Source of the DNA: Pascua guehoae
Lineage: Eukaryota > Basidiomycota > Tremellomycetes > Trichosporonales > Trichosporonaceae
NCBI GenBank assembly: GCA_001600415.1
Contig: BCJX01000007.1
Span: 1,003,948 to 1,030,016, forward strand
Length of the DNA stretch: 26,069 bases
Direction of reading: 5' to 3'
Shown: piece after piece, positions 1 through 8,384 of the stretch
Numbering within the stretch: the stretch's first letter is position 1
Layout: the number at the start of each line of letters is the position of its first letter
The notes under the pieces: model-generated
Told to the model about the DNA's origin: nothing
The model's database searches: none
The model's input: the letters and a program-made list of their open reading frames with translations, nothing else
Program-made: the position numbers and the translations under genes

Positions 1-140
1 TGGACATGGACATGGACATGGACACGGACATGGACATGGACATGGACATGGACACGGACATGGACATGGACATGGACATGGACACGGACATGGACGTGGA
101 CTGGACATGGACGTGGACTGGACATGGACGTGGCAGACAA
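1..140. repeat. 30-bp minisatellite plus 17-bp variant units
   Basis: Three identical 30-bp units, each made of five GGACAT/GGACAC-type hexamers, fill bases 1-90. They are followed by about 2.5 copies of a 17-bp variant (TGGACATGGACGTGGAC) up to about 136. Perfect identity between units suggests a young, length-variable array. It lies downstream of the splice donor of the leftmost Myb/SANT-like gene, so it is either in that gene's intron or part of its second exon. Both strands are open in some frames only because 30 bp is ten codons. It is not a TTAGGG-type telomere repeat. Confidence 0.9.
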
Positions 141-677
141 CCACACCAAACCACATCCCAGCACCTGACCCCACCCACATCCCAGACCTAACCCCACCCA
201 CAGACCTAACCCCACTCACGTCCAAGCCTTGTAATTCTGATTCTTGGTGCGCCCCACCACGGCGCCGTCGAACGCGCCCATCCCGCCCGCGCTGCGCGCG
301 TACCCGATGAGGTGGGTGAAGAGCTCGATGTACTGGTCGTTGGTCCATGGCGTCTTGGCGGAGCGCTTGGGGGTGGCGTGGGGTGAGGGGGGTGAGCAGA
401 CGGGGTTGATGTGGGGTTTGGCGTCGCTCTCGGCATCACTCTCGGCGATGGGGGTCTGGGCCTCGGCTCCCGTCTTCTTCGCCTTGGTCTTGGTCGTTGC
501 CCTCTTGGTGGGTCCCGTCTGCGCCTTGGTTTTGGTCGTGGTCTTGGTCTTGCGAGGCTTAGCCGTGGACGAGTCGGCACGGCCGTCCCCTTCCGTGTCG
601 CTTGCGTTGGGCAGAGGCGGGTTCGTGGGACGCGTGTACGGCTTGGTCTCGGCCTTGGGGGGTTTGGCGCGCGGCAT
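1..677 (-). CDS. Myb/SANT-like paralogue 1 (5' part; exon 2 not resolved)
   Basis: Likely nuclear DNA-binding protein; the actual target is unknown. Exon 1 runs 677..220 (152 codons plus 2 nt). It starts MPRAKPPKAETKPYTRP, followed by a Lys/Thr-rich linker (residues about 40-70, NLS-like) and a single Myb/SANT-like repeat from W111 to W152 with helix 3 GRTKNQNYKAW. The second Myb Trp is replaced by Phe (AFDGAV). The donor GTGAGT (219..214) cuts two bases after the last Trp codon, as in the three intact paralogues. Exon 2 is not certain. Possible acceptors lie at CAG in the 17-bp units, which would give a Val/His-rich repeat tail open to the window edge; otherwise exon 2 lies outside. The ATG at 677 is chosen because MPRA is shared by three members and no ATG occurs upstream for about 210 nt. 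Confidence 0.65.
141..219. repeat. Short CCTAACCCCACCCAC-type tandem repeat in the intron
   Basis: Between the minisatellite and the splice donor, a unit of about 18-22 bp (AGACCTAACCCCACCCAC and variants) occurs about three times. On the sense (minus) strand this reads GGGGTTAGGTCTG and falls inside the intron of the leftmost gene. It is G-rich and superficially telomere-like, but the units are not TTAGGG arrays. Confidence 0.65.
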
Positions 678-859
678 TGGGGCGAGGTGGTTGGGGTGGT
701 GGGGGTGGGGTTGGTGGGATGGGGGTGGTGGCTGCGGTGGTGGTTGTGTCCGTGGGGTTCAAAGTAAAGAACCAAGTAGATGGTGAGCGTATGGTTGAAT
801 GAAGAAGCTATGGCGAGGGTGCGGTGAATAGAACGACGATGGGACCCTAAGGAATCTAG

Positions 860-920
860 GACGGCTGTCTGACGCACACTGCTGACCATACGAGGCTGCT
901 GACTTGATGGCAGACACAGG
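860..920 (-). promoter_or_regulatory. Upstream block shared with paralogue 2
   Basis: A block about 185-240 nt upstream of the paralogue 1 start resembles a block about the same distance upstream of paralogue 2 (about 2065-2125). Shared words on the plus strand are GGCTGTCTG, ACCATAC and a GGCT...TGATG segment. In both genes ACCATAC holds the first upstream ATG on the sense strand. It is either a residue of the gene duplication or a retained promoter element; the sequence alone cannot separate these. Confidence 0.5.
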
Positions 921-1161
921 GCGCCCGACTCGGCCCAGCTCGGCGACGCCTCCCCAGCCTGCTGTATCCCCCTGCTCTTACTAACAGGCGTGCCGTGTCC
1001 TAGACACATGCAGCTCGTCCGAGATGCTTACAGCCGAGTCTCAACTACTGCTCAGCAAGTGTAAGCAAAGTGCTGGCTATGTGCAACTGCAATTCATTCC
1101 ATCTCCCCTCCTCATCACAGCGTCGCATTCTACAGGTCGAAAACGGCCTAAGCAAACAGGC

Positions 1162-1877
1162 CTACTCGTCGTCCTCGCCCCCGTCCTCCTCCTCGTCCTC
1201 GAGCTCGTCCTCGTCCTCAAGCTCAATCTTGACGTCGTCGGCCGTCGCACCCTTAACCTTGCCCATGGCACTCTTGGCCTCCCTGCCCTTGCCGGCCTTT
1301 TCGGCGAGCATCTTGCGGATGTACGGCTCGACCGTCACCCTGGAGTCAGCGTGTGCTTGCAACATCCCAACGACCCCTCGTGGCACCCCTGTACAACAGC
1401 CTTCTCAGTTCCGGATGCACCCACCACCCCCAACTAAACTCATGACCGGCAGCTAGCCATTCCGTGCTGTACTCACTTCCAGGTCAGGTACGTCTGGTTA
1501 CGCGTCCGCCCCTCGACGGCGCCGTCAAACACGCCCGTGCCCGCCCGCCGCGCGTGGGCGGCAATGTGCGCAAAGAGCGCGACGTACTCTGCGTTGGTCC
1601 ACGGCTTGCCCGGGCCGCCCTGGCGCTTGCGCGTGGGTTTGGCGGGGTTGAGGTCGGGCTTGGTGTCGTCGTCCGAGGCGGCCGCGGTGCTCTCGGGGTT
1701 GACGGTGTTGGTGTTGGGCTTGGTGTTGGCCTTGGGCTTGGGCTTGGGCTTGCCCTTTGTGGCCTTGGCGGCCTTGTGAGCCTTCATAGGCGACGTGTTG
1801 GCGTCACCGCCGACGCTGGCGGGGCTCGGACGGGTGTACGGCTTGGTCTCGGCCTTGGTGGCTTTGGCGCGCGGCAT
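1162..1877 (-). CDS. Myb/SANT-like paralogue 2, acidic C-terminus
   Basis: Two exons, 1877..1477 and 1339..1162, join to 579 nt (192 aa). The intron (1476..1340) has donor GTGAGT, branch GCTGAC and acceptor CCAG, and interrupts the codon after the last Trp (phase 2). The protein starts MPRAKATKAETKPYTRP and has a Lys/Pro-rich, NLS-like linker (residues about 32-57). One Myb/SANT-like repeat runs from W93 to W133, with helix 3 GRTRNQTYLTW. The second exon begins VTVEPYIRKML and ends in about 20 mostly Asp/Glu residues, which could serve as an acidic activation or histone-binding tail. The family is single-repeat Myb/SANT-like; a transcription or chromatin role is inference. The frame continues upstream of the chosen ATG, but MPRA is the conserved start and the 217 nt before it contain no ATG. 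Confidence 0.75.
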
Positions 1878-2462
1878 GGCGAGGCGGTGAGGCGGTGAGG
1901 CGGTGAGGCAGTGACGAGGTGGCAAAGTGTCGAGGTGGCGAGCGTGGTCGTGGAGCGTGGCCCGGGTCGTGTTTTGCAGAATAACCAAAGCAGCAAGGTG
2001 TCTGAAAGAATGAATGGTGAGGAGTACGAAGGAGAGAAGGAATCACACAGAAGCGTGGGGATATTCGACTGGGCTGTCTGCCCACGCCGCTCACCATACC
2101 GGGGCTAACATGATGACATCTGGGGCGTGTGTGTGACAGAGCCGCTGTGGTGCACCCTCATCCTCCGAGGGCATCAGGCTGGGCCAGGAGTGCCAAAGAG
2201 GTACGTTGAGACGAGCCGTGCTCCTCCTGCCTCGTAGCATGGCACATGGCGACCACTTGGATCTAGGACGACACCTCACGACGACTTGGGGCCGAGCATA
2301 GGTGTAAGTTGATCACATTGGCGTTGCGCGTATCTCATTGTATCTTGTATCTCTGAACAGTACCACAAGGTGCCCTCTGCTTCTCCTGCCCCACCTAGCT
2401 CCCGACTAAGGTGCCCCGCCTGCTTCTCCCTCCCACTCCCGACTACGCTCTTCGACTACGCT
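1878..2462. other. Spacer between paralogues 2 and 3
   Basis: It holds the purine-rich (sense pyrimidine-rich) leader of paralogue 2, including a GGCGGTGAG 9-mer repeated three times at about 1885-1912, the shared upstream block near 2065-2125, and the 3' flank of paralogue 3. A short direct repeat, GACTACGCTCT, lies just downstream of the paralogue 3 stop. No gene is visible. Confidence 0.6.
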
Positions 2463-2993
2463 CTACGCGTCCGACTCGTCCTTGACGGCAGCATCCTTGC
2501 CCGTCTTCTTCGGGCGCGCGCTGCCCTTGGTCTTCTTGGCGATCGTGTCGTAGATGTACGGCTCGATGACCTGCCTGGGCGTCAGTGCCTGCACCCCATA
2601 TCGAGCGGGTGACCGAGATGCCAACTAGACGTGCAGTGCAGTGCAGTGCCCTCTCGACGCCGCAACCACACCCACCGGCTTGCCTCCCACTCACTTCCAG
2701 GTAAAATACGACTGGTTCCTGTTCCGCCCCTCGACGGCATGGTCAAACGTCCTCGACGCCGCGCCGTGGCGCACGACGTGCGCGAACAGCGCCGCGTACT
2801 CGTCGTTTGTCCACGCCTTGTTGCGCTTGGTCGCGTTTGGGTGTGGTGGCGTATCCGTATCGGCGTCCTTGGTGGCGGTGCGCTTGCCTGTCTTGTTGGT
2901 GCGGATGTCGGGCTTGGCGTCGTGCTCGGGAGAGCTCGAGAGGGGGAGCGAGTAGGGCTTGTGCTCCGTCTTGGGCGGGGATGCGCGCGGCAT
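2463..2993 (-). CDS. Myb/SANT-like paralogue 3
   Basis: Two exons, 2993..2695 and 2574..2463, join to 411 nt (136 aa), the shortest intact member. The intron (2694..2575, 120 nt) has donor GTGAGT and acceptor CTGACGCCCAG, again phase 2 directly after the last Trp. The protein starts MPRASPPKTEHKPYS, has a short Lys/Thr/Asp linker, then one Myb/SANT-like repeat from W61 to W99 with helix 3 GRNRNQSYFTW. Thr of the usual GRT is Asn here, and Phe (TFDHAV) replaces the central Trp. Exon 2 begins QVIEPYIYDTIAKK and is Lys-rich without the acidic tail of its neighbour. The spliced reading frame being an exact multiple of three to a stop supports the model. Likely nuclear DNA-binding; partners and targets are unknown. 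Confidence 0.75.
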
Positions 2994-3717
2994 GGTTGGT
3001 GGGGTCGGCGGTAGTATGGCTGGTGGACGGGGTAGCGAGTTGGGGTGAGGGAGAGAGAGTGTGTGAGAGTGGATGAGAACGGAGTGTGAGTTTGAACGGT
3101 CTTGGTGGTGTGAGAATGTCGGCAATACACGTCTGGCACGTCTGGCACGTCTGGCACGCCTGGCTCACGGCTTGCACACGCCTGGCACACAGCTTGTACA
3201 CAGCTTGCACACGTCTCGTCAGCGTGGGTATGCAACTCCAGTGCGCCGTCAAGACCAGGCAGTCAGCCCTTCCAGCCCGCTCAGCGTCAGAGATGAGGCA
3301 CAGACATACAGATATACACAACCACCACCTCGAGAGCCACGCCCGTGCTGACGGCTCTTGGTGTTAGTACCAAAGTACCGGCTCGATGTCCCCGAAGACG
3401 ACACCGTCAGAACCAACTTTCCATTCCATAAACGCCAAACACATGTGCCACCCAGGTGCCACTTTCCGATCGATCGTACATGAACGCTGTAGATTATTTA
3501 TCACACTATATCTCCGAACCGTGCCCTCACAGACCCCGTCGCGACTAGTGCACACTGCCGCCGCCATTCCGCCCGGCGCCCGGCCACGCGCCACCGGGCG
3601 GCCGCCGACTGTGACCCTCGTCCGCCTCGTTGACCAGTATCGCGTCCTCGCCCGTCTCGTCTTCGCCGCCCGTCTTCTTGGCCCGTCTTCGCCGCCCCTC
3701 TTCTTCGCCGGGGACCG
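2994..3717. other. Spacer between paralogue 3 and the paralogue 4 remnant
   Basis: The first ~300 nt contain no ATG on the minus strand and look like the paralogue 3 leader (GA-rich on plus, CT-rich on sense). Beyond the 9-bp repeats, 3220-3600 shows nothing I can assign. From about 3600 to 3717 the sequence is Arg/Lys-codon-rich on the minus strand (AKKRGGEDGP-like) and is in frame with the remnant exon 2 after its stop, so it is probably decayed exon sequence. Confidence 0.5.
3131..3166. repeat. 9-bp tandem repeat in the paralogue 3 upstream region
   Basis: GTCTGGCAC occurs three times exactly and a fourth time as a variant (GCCTGGCTC). Looser TTGCACACG / TTGTACACA units follow to about 3215. 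It sits 140-220 bp upstream of the paralogue 3 start and has no evident coding role. Confidence 0.85.
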
Positions 3718-3769
3718 TTACCCATTACCACCCGACCACCCGTGCCTTATGTACGCCTCCATGGCTGGC
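3718..3769 (-). pseudogene. Remnant second exon of paralogue 4
   Basis: The acceptor CTGACGCCCAG (3780..3770) is identical over 11 nt to that of paralogue 3. The sequence after it reads PAMEAYIRHG when translated in the same phase as the other second exons, aligning with the QVIEPYI and VTVEPYI starts. A stop codon (3720..3718) ends it after about 17 residues, but Lys/Arg-rich codons continue in the same frame beyond. No donor in the partner exon matches its phase. I read this as a decayed exon; a live exon with a different first-exon junction is possible but less likely. Confidence 0.55.
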
Positions 3770-3895
3770 CTGGGCGTCAGATCCCCTCTGCTCTGCCATC
3801 GAGTGGCATCCCCTCTGCTTCCCTACTGTGGCAAATGTTAACCACCAGGCCGCCTGTGTCCCTTCTCAAGTCCCTCTCCCCTCCCCTCCTATTCC

Positions 3896-3971
3896 CACCC
3901 CCCCCCCCCCCCCCACCCCCACCCCCCCCCCCCCCCCCCCCCCCCCCCCACCCCCCCCACCCCCCCCACCC
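3896..3971. repeat. Poly-C tract (poly-G on the minus strand)
   Basis: About 75 bases of C interrupted by a handful of single A residues, including one run of about 25 C. The minus strand has many G runs of three or more and so has clear G-quadruplex potential. It lies inside the would-be intron of paralogue 4. Homopolymers of this length are also prone to sequencing length error. Confidence 0.95.
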
Positions 3972-4091
3972 AAAGCGCCAGCTCCACCCGTCGCCCCCCT
4001 TGGCCGGCGGGGCCCAGCAGATGGTCCACGGCGCGAGCGTACGCCCCCCGTCCCCCGTCCCCCAGCCCCACTCACCCCCACACCGGCGGGC

Positions 4092-4460
4092 TCAAAACTG
4101 CTTGCCGCCCGACATCATCTCGCTGACGTGCGCAAACATGGCGGCGACCTGCTCGCCCGCCGACTGCCTCCGCTTGGGCGGCGGGTGCGTGGGCGGCGAC
4201 GTGCCCGTGGCGTCGCTGTGGCCGTGGCCGTGGGTGTGGTCGTGGTTGCGATCGTGATTGTGGTTGTGGTTGTGTTTGTGTTTGTGGCCGTCGTGGTCGT
4301 GACTGTGGCCCGGACTGTGCGCGGCCATGGCCTTTGCCTTTGCCTTGATTGTCTGTGCGTGGCCTGCCTTGGACGGGTCTTGGGTGTCCTTCTCTGGCCG
4401 GTCGGTCTTTGCAAAGGAGACGTGCATGTGGTCGGTCTTTGCGAACGATACGTGCGGCAT
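4092..4460 (-). CDS. His-rich Myb/SANT-like paralogue 4, truncated
   Basis: A 122-codon frame from ATG 4460 to TGA 4092. It starts MPHVSFAKTD, with HVSFAKTD present twice (residues 3-10 and 13-20). A His/Asp/Asn-rich segment (residues about 48-82) could bind metal. It ends with helix 1 of the Myb-like repeat: EQVAAMFAHVSEMM aligns with EYVALFAHIAAHA of paralogue 2. The frame stops at SGGKQF, where relatives continue into helices 2 and 3, so GRTKNQ and the last Trp are missing. A GTGAGT donor survives 17-22 nt past the stop (4075..4070) but in the wrong phase. This points to a deletion or frameshift in a duplicated gene. It may still make a short His-rich protein; a wholly dead gene is the main alternative. 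Confidence 0.5.
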   Translation of the reverse strand: MPHVSFAKTDHMHVSFAKTDRPEKDTQDPSKAGHAQTIKAKAKAMAAHSPGHSHDHDGHKHKHNHNHNHDRNHDHTHGHGHSDATGTSPPTHPPPKRRQSAGEQVAAMFAHVSEMMSGGKQF

Positions 4461-4978
4461 GGGTGGTGGTGTGGGTGGTGTGGTATGCCGACGTCGAGCT
4501 CGTCGCGTCGGTCGTTGGGGGGGCGACGATGGGGCGCGGGCGGTGGTGGTGGGGGGAGTGGGCGTGGGCGTGAGCGTGAGAACGACAGAGGATGAGAGAG
4601 AGAGAGAGAAAGAGACAATGAGAGTGTTGGTTTCGGACAAGGTATGTCTTGGAGCTGTGAGACATGACATCGAGCCCGCAATCGGCTAACACCCGGTATC
4701 TGGCAGCTAGCAGCCGGCTGAAACCCAACGCACAATGGCACAATGGCACATAGTACAACGGCACACAACACACAACACATACATGTCAGCTATCAAATGC
4801 CCTCGACCTCTGCCGCCTACACGCGTTCCCAGTCTATGCACATGTCGACCCACAAACCCACGAGCCATACGTCGCCCCCACCGCTGGCTGGCACCGCCGT
4901 GCGGCAGCTTTGATCCCACCGACCCCAGAACTGTGCGAACCGGCGTCGCCCGGCCGTGTAAACCTCTTGGTGGGTGCG
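4461..4978. other. Spacer between paralogues 4 and 5 with simple repeats
   Basis: This holds the leader side of paralogue 4, with a (GA)n tract at about 4594-4614 (CT-rich on the sense strand). It also has a run of CACAATGG / ACACAAC repeats at about 4730-4785. The rest is the 3' flank of paralogue 5. No gene is visible. Confidence 0.6.
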
Positions 4979-5670
4979 CTATGCCGCCGTCTCCTCCGTG
5001 GGCTGCTCCGTGGGCTGCGCCGCGGTCTGCGTCTTGGGCTGCACCATGGTCTGCGCCTTGGCCACGACCGCCGCGCGGCAGGCCGGGAGGACGACACGCC
5101 TGGCGTCAGTCATGCGTCGGGCGAGTGCAGGTGCAGGTGCGCGTGCGCGTGGGAAGACGCTTCGCTGCGCTGCACTGTCGCAAAGACCCACCGCCATGCC
5201 TGGTATGCCTGGTTCTTGGTGCGGCCAGGGAGGGCCGTCGCAAAGCTCGACTTTGCCGTGCCGTACACGAGCACGTGGTCGAGGAGCTGGAGGTACTCTT
5301 CCGCCGTCCACTTTGGCCCCATTGACGTGGAATTGGAAGGCGCAGTCGACGTTGACGGGGCCGAAGCCGAAGCCGAAGCCGAAGGCGCAGTCGACACGGC
5401 TGGGGTGGGGGCGCTGCGCCGCCGGTGGTGCCGCGAATAGCTCGAGTAGGACGGCGCCGGCGGCATGAGGTAGCGCGGGCGGTAGTGCGAGTGCGGCTCG
5501 TCCGACTCGTACTGGGCGCCATACTCGTCGCTGTCGTTGCCGCCGCCAACGCGGCCGCTATAGTTCATGGCAATGTCGAGCGCGCCCGGCGACGGCGAGC
5601 GCGAGGGCGGAAACTCCGAGTCGGACGAGGCCGGGTACGTGCGGTTGAACGCCTTTGCGCGGAGCGGCAT
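4979..5670 (-). CDS. Myb/SANT-like paralogue 5, Ser/Ala-rich
   Basis: Two exons, 5670..5192 and 5099..4979, join to 600 nt (199 aa). The intron (5191..5100, 92 nt) has donor GTGGGT and acceptor CTGACGCCAG and keeps the family position, two bases past the last Trp codon. The N-terminus is MPLRAKAFNRTYP, a diverged form of MPRAK...KPYTRP. It is followed by Ser/Asp and Tyr/His-rich stretches and a low-complexity Ser/Ala segment (residues about 94-116). The Myb/SANT-like repeat runs W121 to W159, with helix 3 GRTKNQAYQAW, the closest of all to canonical Myb. Exon 2 is Ala/Gln/Thr-rich (VVLPACRAAVVAKAQ) and has lost EPYI. Reading through the intron instead gives a His-rich tail (HAHAHLHLH) ending at 5110. 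The open frame extends far upstream, but this ATG matches its relatives and no other ATG lies within about 205 nt. Confidence 0.7.
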
Positions 5671-5708
5671 GGTTGCGGCGGTGTGGGGGGGTAGGGGCAG
5701 GCGAGAGC

Positions 5709-5726
5709 GGTAGGGGTAGGGGTAGG
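5709..5726. repeat. GGTAGGGGTAGGGGTAGG in the paralogue 5 leader
   Basis: Three TAGGGG-like units lie about 40 bp upstream of the paralogue 5 start codon. They resemble G-rich telomere-type repeats, but the array is too short to be an interstitial telomere. Confidence 0.6.
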
Positions 5727-5925
5727 CGGCAGGAGAGGTAGAGAGGAGGGGCAGTAGATAAAAAACACGACCGACTGTAAGAGGCAGGTGTGAGTCCAAG
5801 TGGCCTAGTGGCCAGGCCAAGGAATGGTGGTCGTGTGAGCGAGAAGCAGCAAAGGGGCTCGCGTCAGAGGGTGGCATGTAGGGGTTAGTGGGAATCAGTC
5901 GGCGCGGCCGCGACCGGCACACCCT

Positions 5926-5978
5926 GGGTATTGGGCATTGCATTGGGCATTGGGCACTGGGCACTGGCCACTGGGTGC
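5926..5978. repeat. ATTGGGC/ACTGGGC imperfect tandem repeat
   Basis: Seven- to eight-base units (ATTGGGC, ACTGGGC, ACTGGCC) repeat about six times. No coding or structural role is evident. Confidence 0.7.
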
Positions 5979-8240
5979 AGACGATGCAGTGGCGAGCATG
6001 GCGAGCACGAGCAGCGGTTAACGGCGAGCAGTGAGCGAAGCAAAAGGGCGCGCAGAGTCCCCGACAGTGGCGTTGTGCAGACGTCATGTGTGCTCGGCCA
6101 GGCCAGACGCTCGGCACCCCGCACGGACCCACTGGCGGCCAGGCGGCCGCGTGGCCGGGCCCGGGTCGAGAATCTGTCGATCCAGTCCAGGACTGCACTG
6201 TACTCTTTCTTGCTTTTCGGGAGAGAGAGGAGATGGGTGGATGAGGGGTCGACAAAACAGATGATGCGTGCGTATCCGAATAGATGATGCGGATGGATGG
6301 TGGACGCTGCAGATGATCAGCGCTGGCGGGCGGACAGTCAAAGTGCACGTGGCGCCGAGGTCCGGCTGGCCGGCTGCCGGCTGGCGGGCCGCACCGGTTG
6401 TACCGGATGTACAGTGTCATGACTGACTGCAGCTGCATGACTTCCGAGGCACAGTGCAGACCACACCCGTACAGAGCCAGCTCCGGGCTCGCTCGTACCC
6501 GAGTAGCAACGAATTGCAGCCGTGACCCAGGCCGAGATGAGATGGATGCGAGACAGCACACCGGTCGTCGCCGCATCCCGTCCCCACCCCACACGCTCCG
6601 GCCCGGATTACGCCGACCCACCCCCACCCCCACCCTCAATCCCCCATCTGCCCATACCTTGTACCGATTCTAGCTAGCCTGCCAATGTCCACAACGGTAC
6701 ATTGCACGGTTGCTGCCGGCACCCGTGCGTGTCGGGGAGATGGACCACTGTCCCGGCCGTGACCCGAAGCCCGCATATCGATGCCGGAGACCATGCCGTG
6801 CTGGGCATGGATGGGTGTCCATGCAATGGCCTCTGTGACGTGAGATGTGACCTCAAAACGGTTTCGACCCGTGTTCCCAGAACTGTCGAGTGGATTGTGG
6901 ATTGAGATCCCACACGAGCGGTACATGCTCCCCCTCATCGCCTCTCATCTGATCTCATCTCGTCTGATCTCGTGTTCCAACGCACGGCCTTGTGGGCGTT
7001 CTGGTCGTGGATCTTCTCACCCAGGCCAGGTGCGGCGGCATACGTCTGCTTGGGCGAGACATGCGATGATTAATCATGTTGCCCATGTCGCCGCCCAGGA
7101 CGAGTTGCAGAACCTGGGTGTGTACGCCCATGACGACAGTGGCAGCGTCCGAGGCGCGACGAGAAAACGTTACATCTGACACAGGCGAAAAACTCGTCAC
7201 GCTCATTGTCGCACAAATGTGCATTCACATTCATTCGTCCTACACATGACATGCCTGCGATGGCGATGCCCGGTGGCACGCAGGGGCTTGTGGATGACCC
7301 TCACGCCCACCCTCACAGCCTCAAGGAGATCAATCAATCACAGAACAGTGATCGTGAACATGGCGGTTCCCGCGTCGGCGACTGTTCTCCCTCCCTGTGG
7401 CTGCAGGGCGTGTCGTATACTCCCATTGTGCGGACAAAAGGCTGTCTTCTGTCTGGTTACGCATGGGATGACATGACGAGCGAGTGTGTGAGGGTACCGA
7501 GGTCTGGAACAAGGATCACAGAACCCCGGCGCCAATGTATGTTCAGAGGGTTTGTCGAAAAGGAACGAGAAGTTTGCGCAGGGTAAGACTGGCCACGAGA
7601 CTGGCCTCCTCTTGCAAGCTCTCTCAGCCGCTCGACCTCCTCGACATCTGCAAGCGCCGGCATCCCTGCGCCATCTGTCGTTCCTTTTCGATACCCTTTG
7701 TCACGCTCGTACAGAATACATGTCTCAGCCTTGTCGAGATTTCTCTGACAGGAAAGCCGAGTTGGCGTGTTCAGAAGAATGGATCGTAGATCGCATCGCT
7801 GATGTCAGATCGCACTGCACCGCTGTGCAGATTGCCCCCGTCGGACGTCGAGGTAGTCTGGTGGCACCGAGGCCAACCGCTGAGATCCGAGTGCGCGCGC
7901 ACAGGACGGTACTGCAGCCATGTTCATGTTCGGCCCCAAGTAGGTCCCGCCTTGCGGCCTCGCTCATGGGCGCACGCGGAAGAGTGGCGGAAATCCATTT
8001 GGACTCCATCCACGTAACACGGATGGGAACATGCAGGTACGCGGCGAGATGAACAGGACCGTAGACTCTTGGCAAGGTGGGCGTCGTGCTCCAGTCCGTG
8101 TCCAGGTACGGAGGAATAAGCGGAATCGGCGCGGACGGCTGGTGGTGCTTCAAATCTTAAGTACTCTGCCTGGCCCGCTAGTGTCGCGATGGCCAGACAT
8201 CAAGGGCAGTGATGATGAACAAGTTGGAGGTTAGGCGTAC

Positions 8241-8384
8241 AGCACCTATTGCGGCAATGCCGACTCGAGAAACCAGATTGCTGCATCCTGCCTCGGTCAT
8301 GTTTATCGCAGCGCAGCACCCATTGTGGCAATACAGACCCGAGAAACCAGTTGCTGCATCCTGGCTCGGTCATGTCAGCGCAGC
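8241..8384. repeat. Tandem duplication of a ~72-bp unit
   Basis: Two adjacent diverged copies (8241-8314 and 8315-8384) share AGCACC(T/C)ATTG(C/T)GGCAAT, CGAGAAACCAG, TTGCTGCATCCTG and CTCGGTCATG. They differ by small indels. Neither copy carries an obvious reading frame. Confidence 0.85.

Noticed and set aside
1..191. Met-Asp repeat protein encoded by the left-edge minisatellite on the plus strand
   Set aside because: The frame is open only because the repeat unit is a multiple of three; no start context or continuation exists, and the sense gene here is on the minus strand.
1..219. Telomere or interstitial telomere at the left edge
   Set aside because: Units are GGACAT hexamers and CCTAACCCCACCCAC, not a uniform TTAGGG-type array.
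3866..4081. Gly-rich protein on the minus strand
   Set aside because: It is the translation of the poly-G tract, not a gene.
3630..4595. 321-codon plus-strand frame opposite paralogue 4
   Set aside because: Proline run from the poly-C tract plus antisense of the His-rich coding segment; composition is explained by the minus-strand gene.
5671..6639. In-frame upstream extension of paralogue 5 (about 323 extra codons on the minus strand)
   Set aside because: The sequence is Ser/Pro/Arg/Cys-rich without domains, none of the paralogues has such an N-terminus, and the ATG at 5670 aligns with the conserved family start after a 205-nt ATG-free leader.
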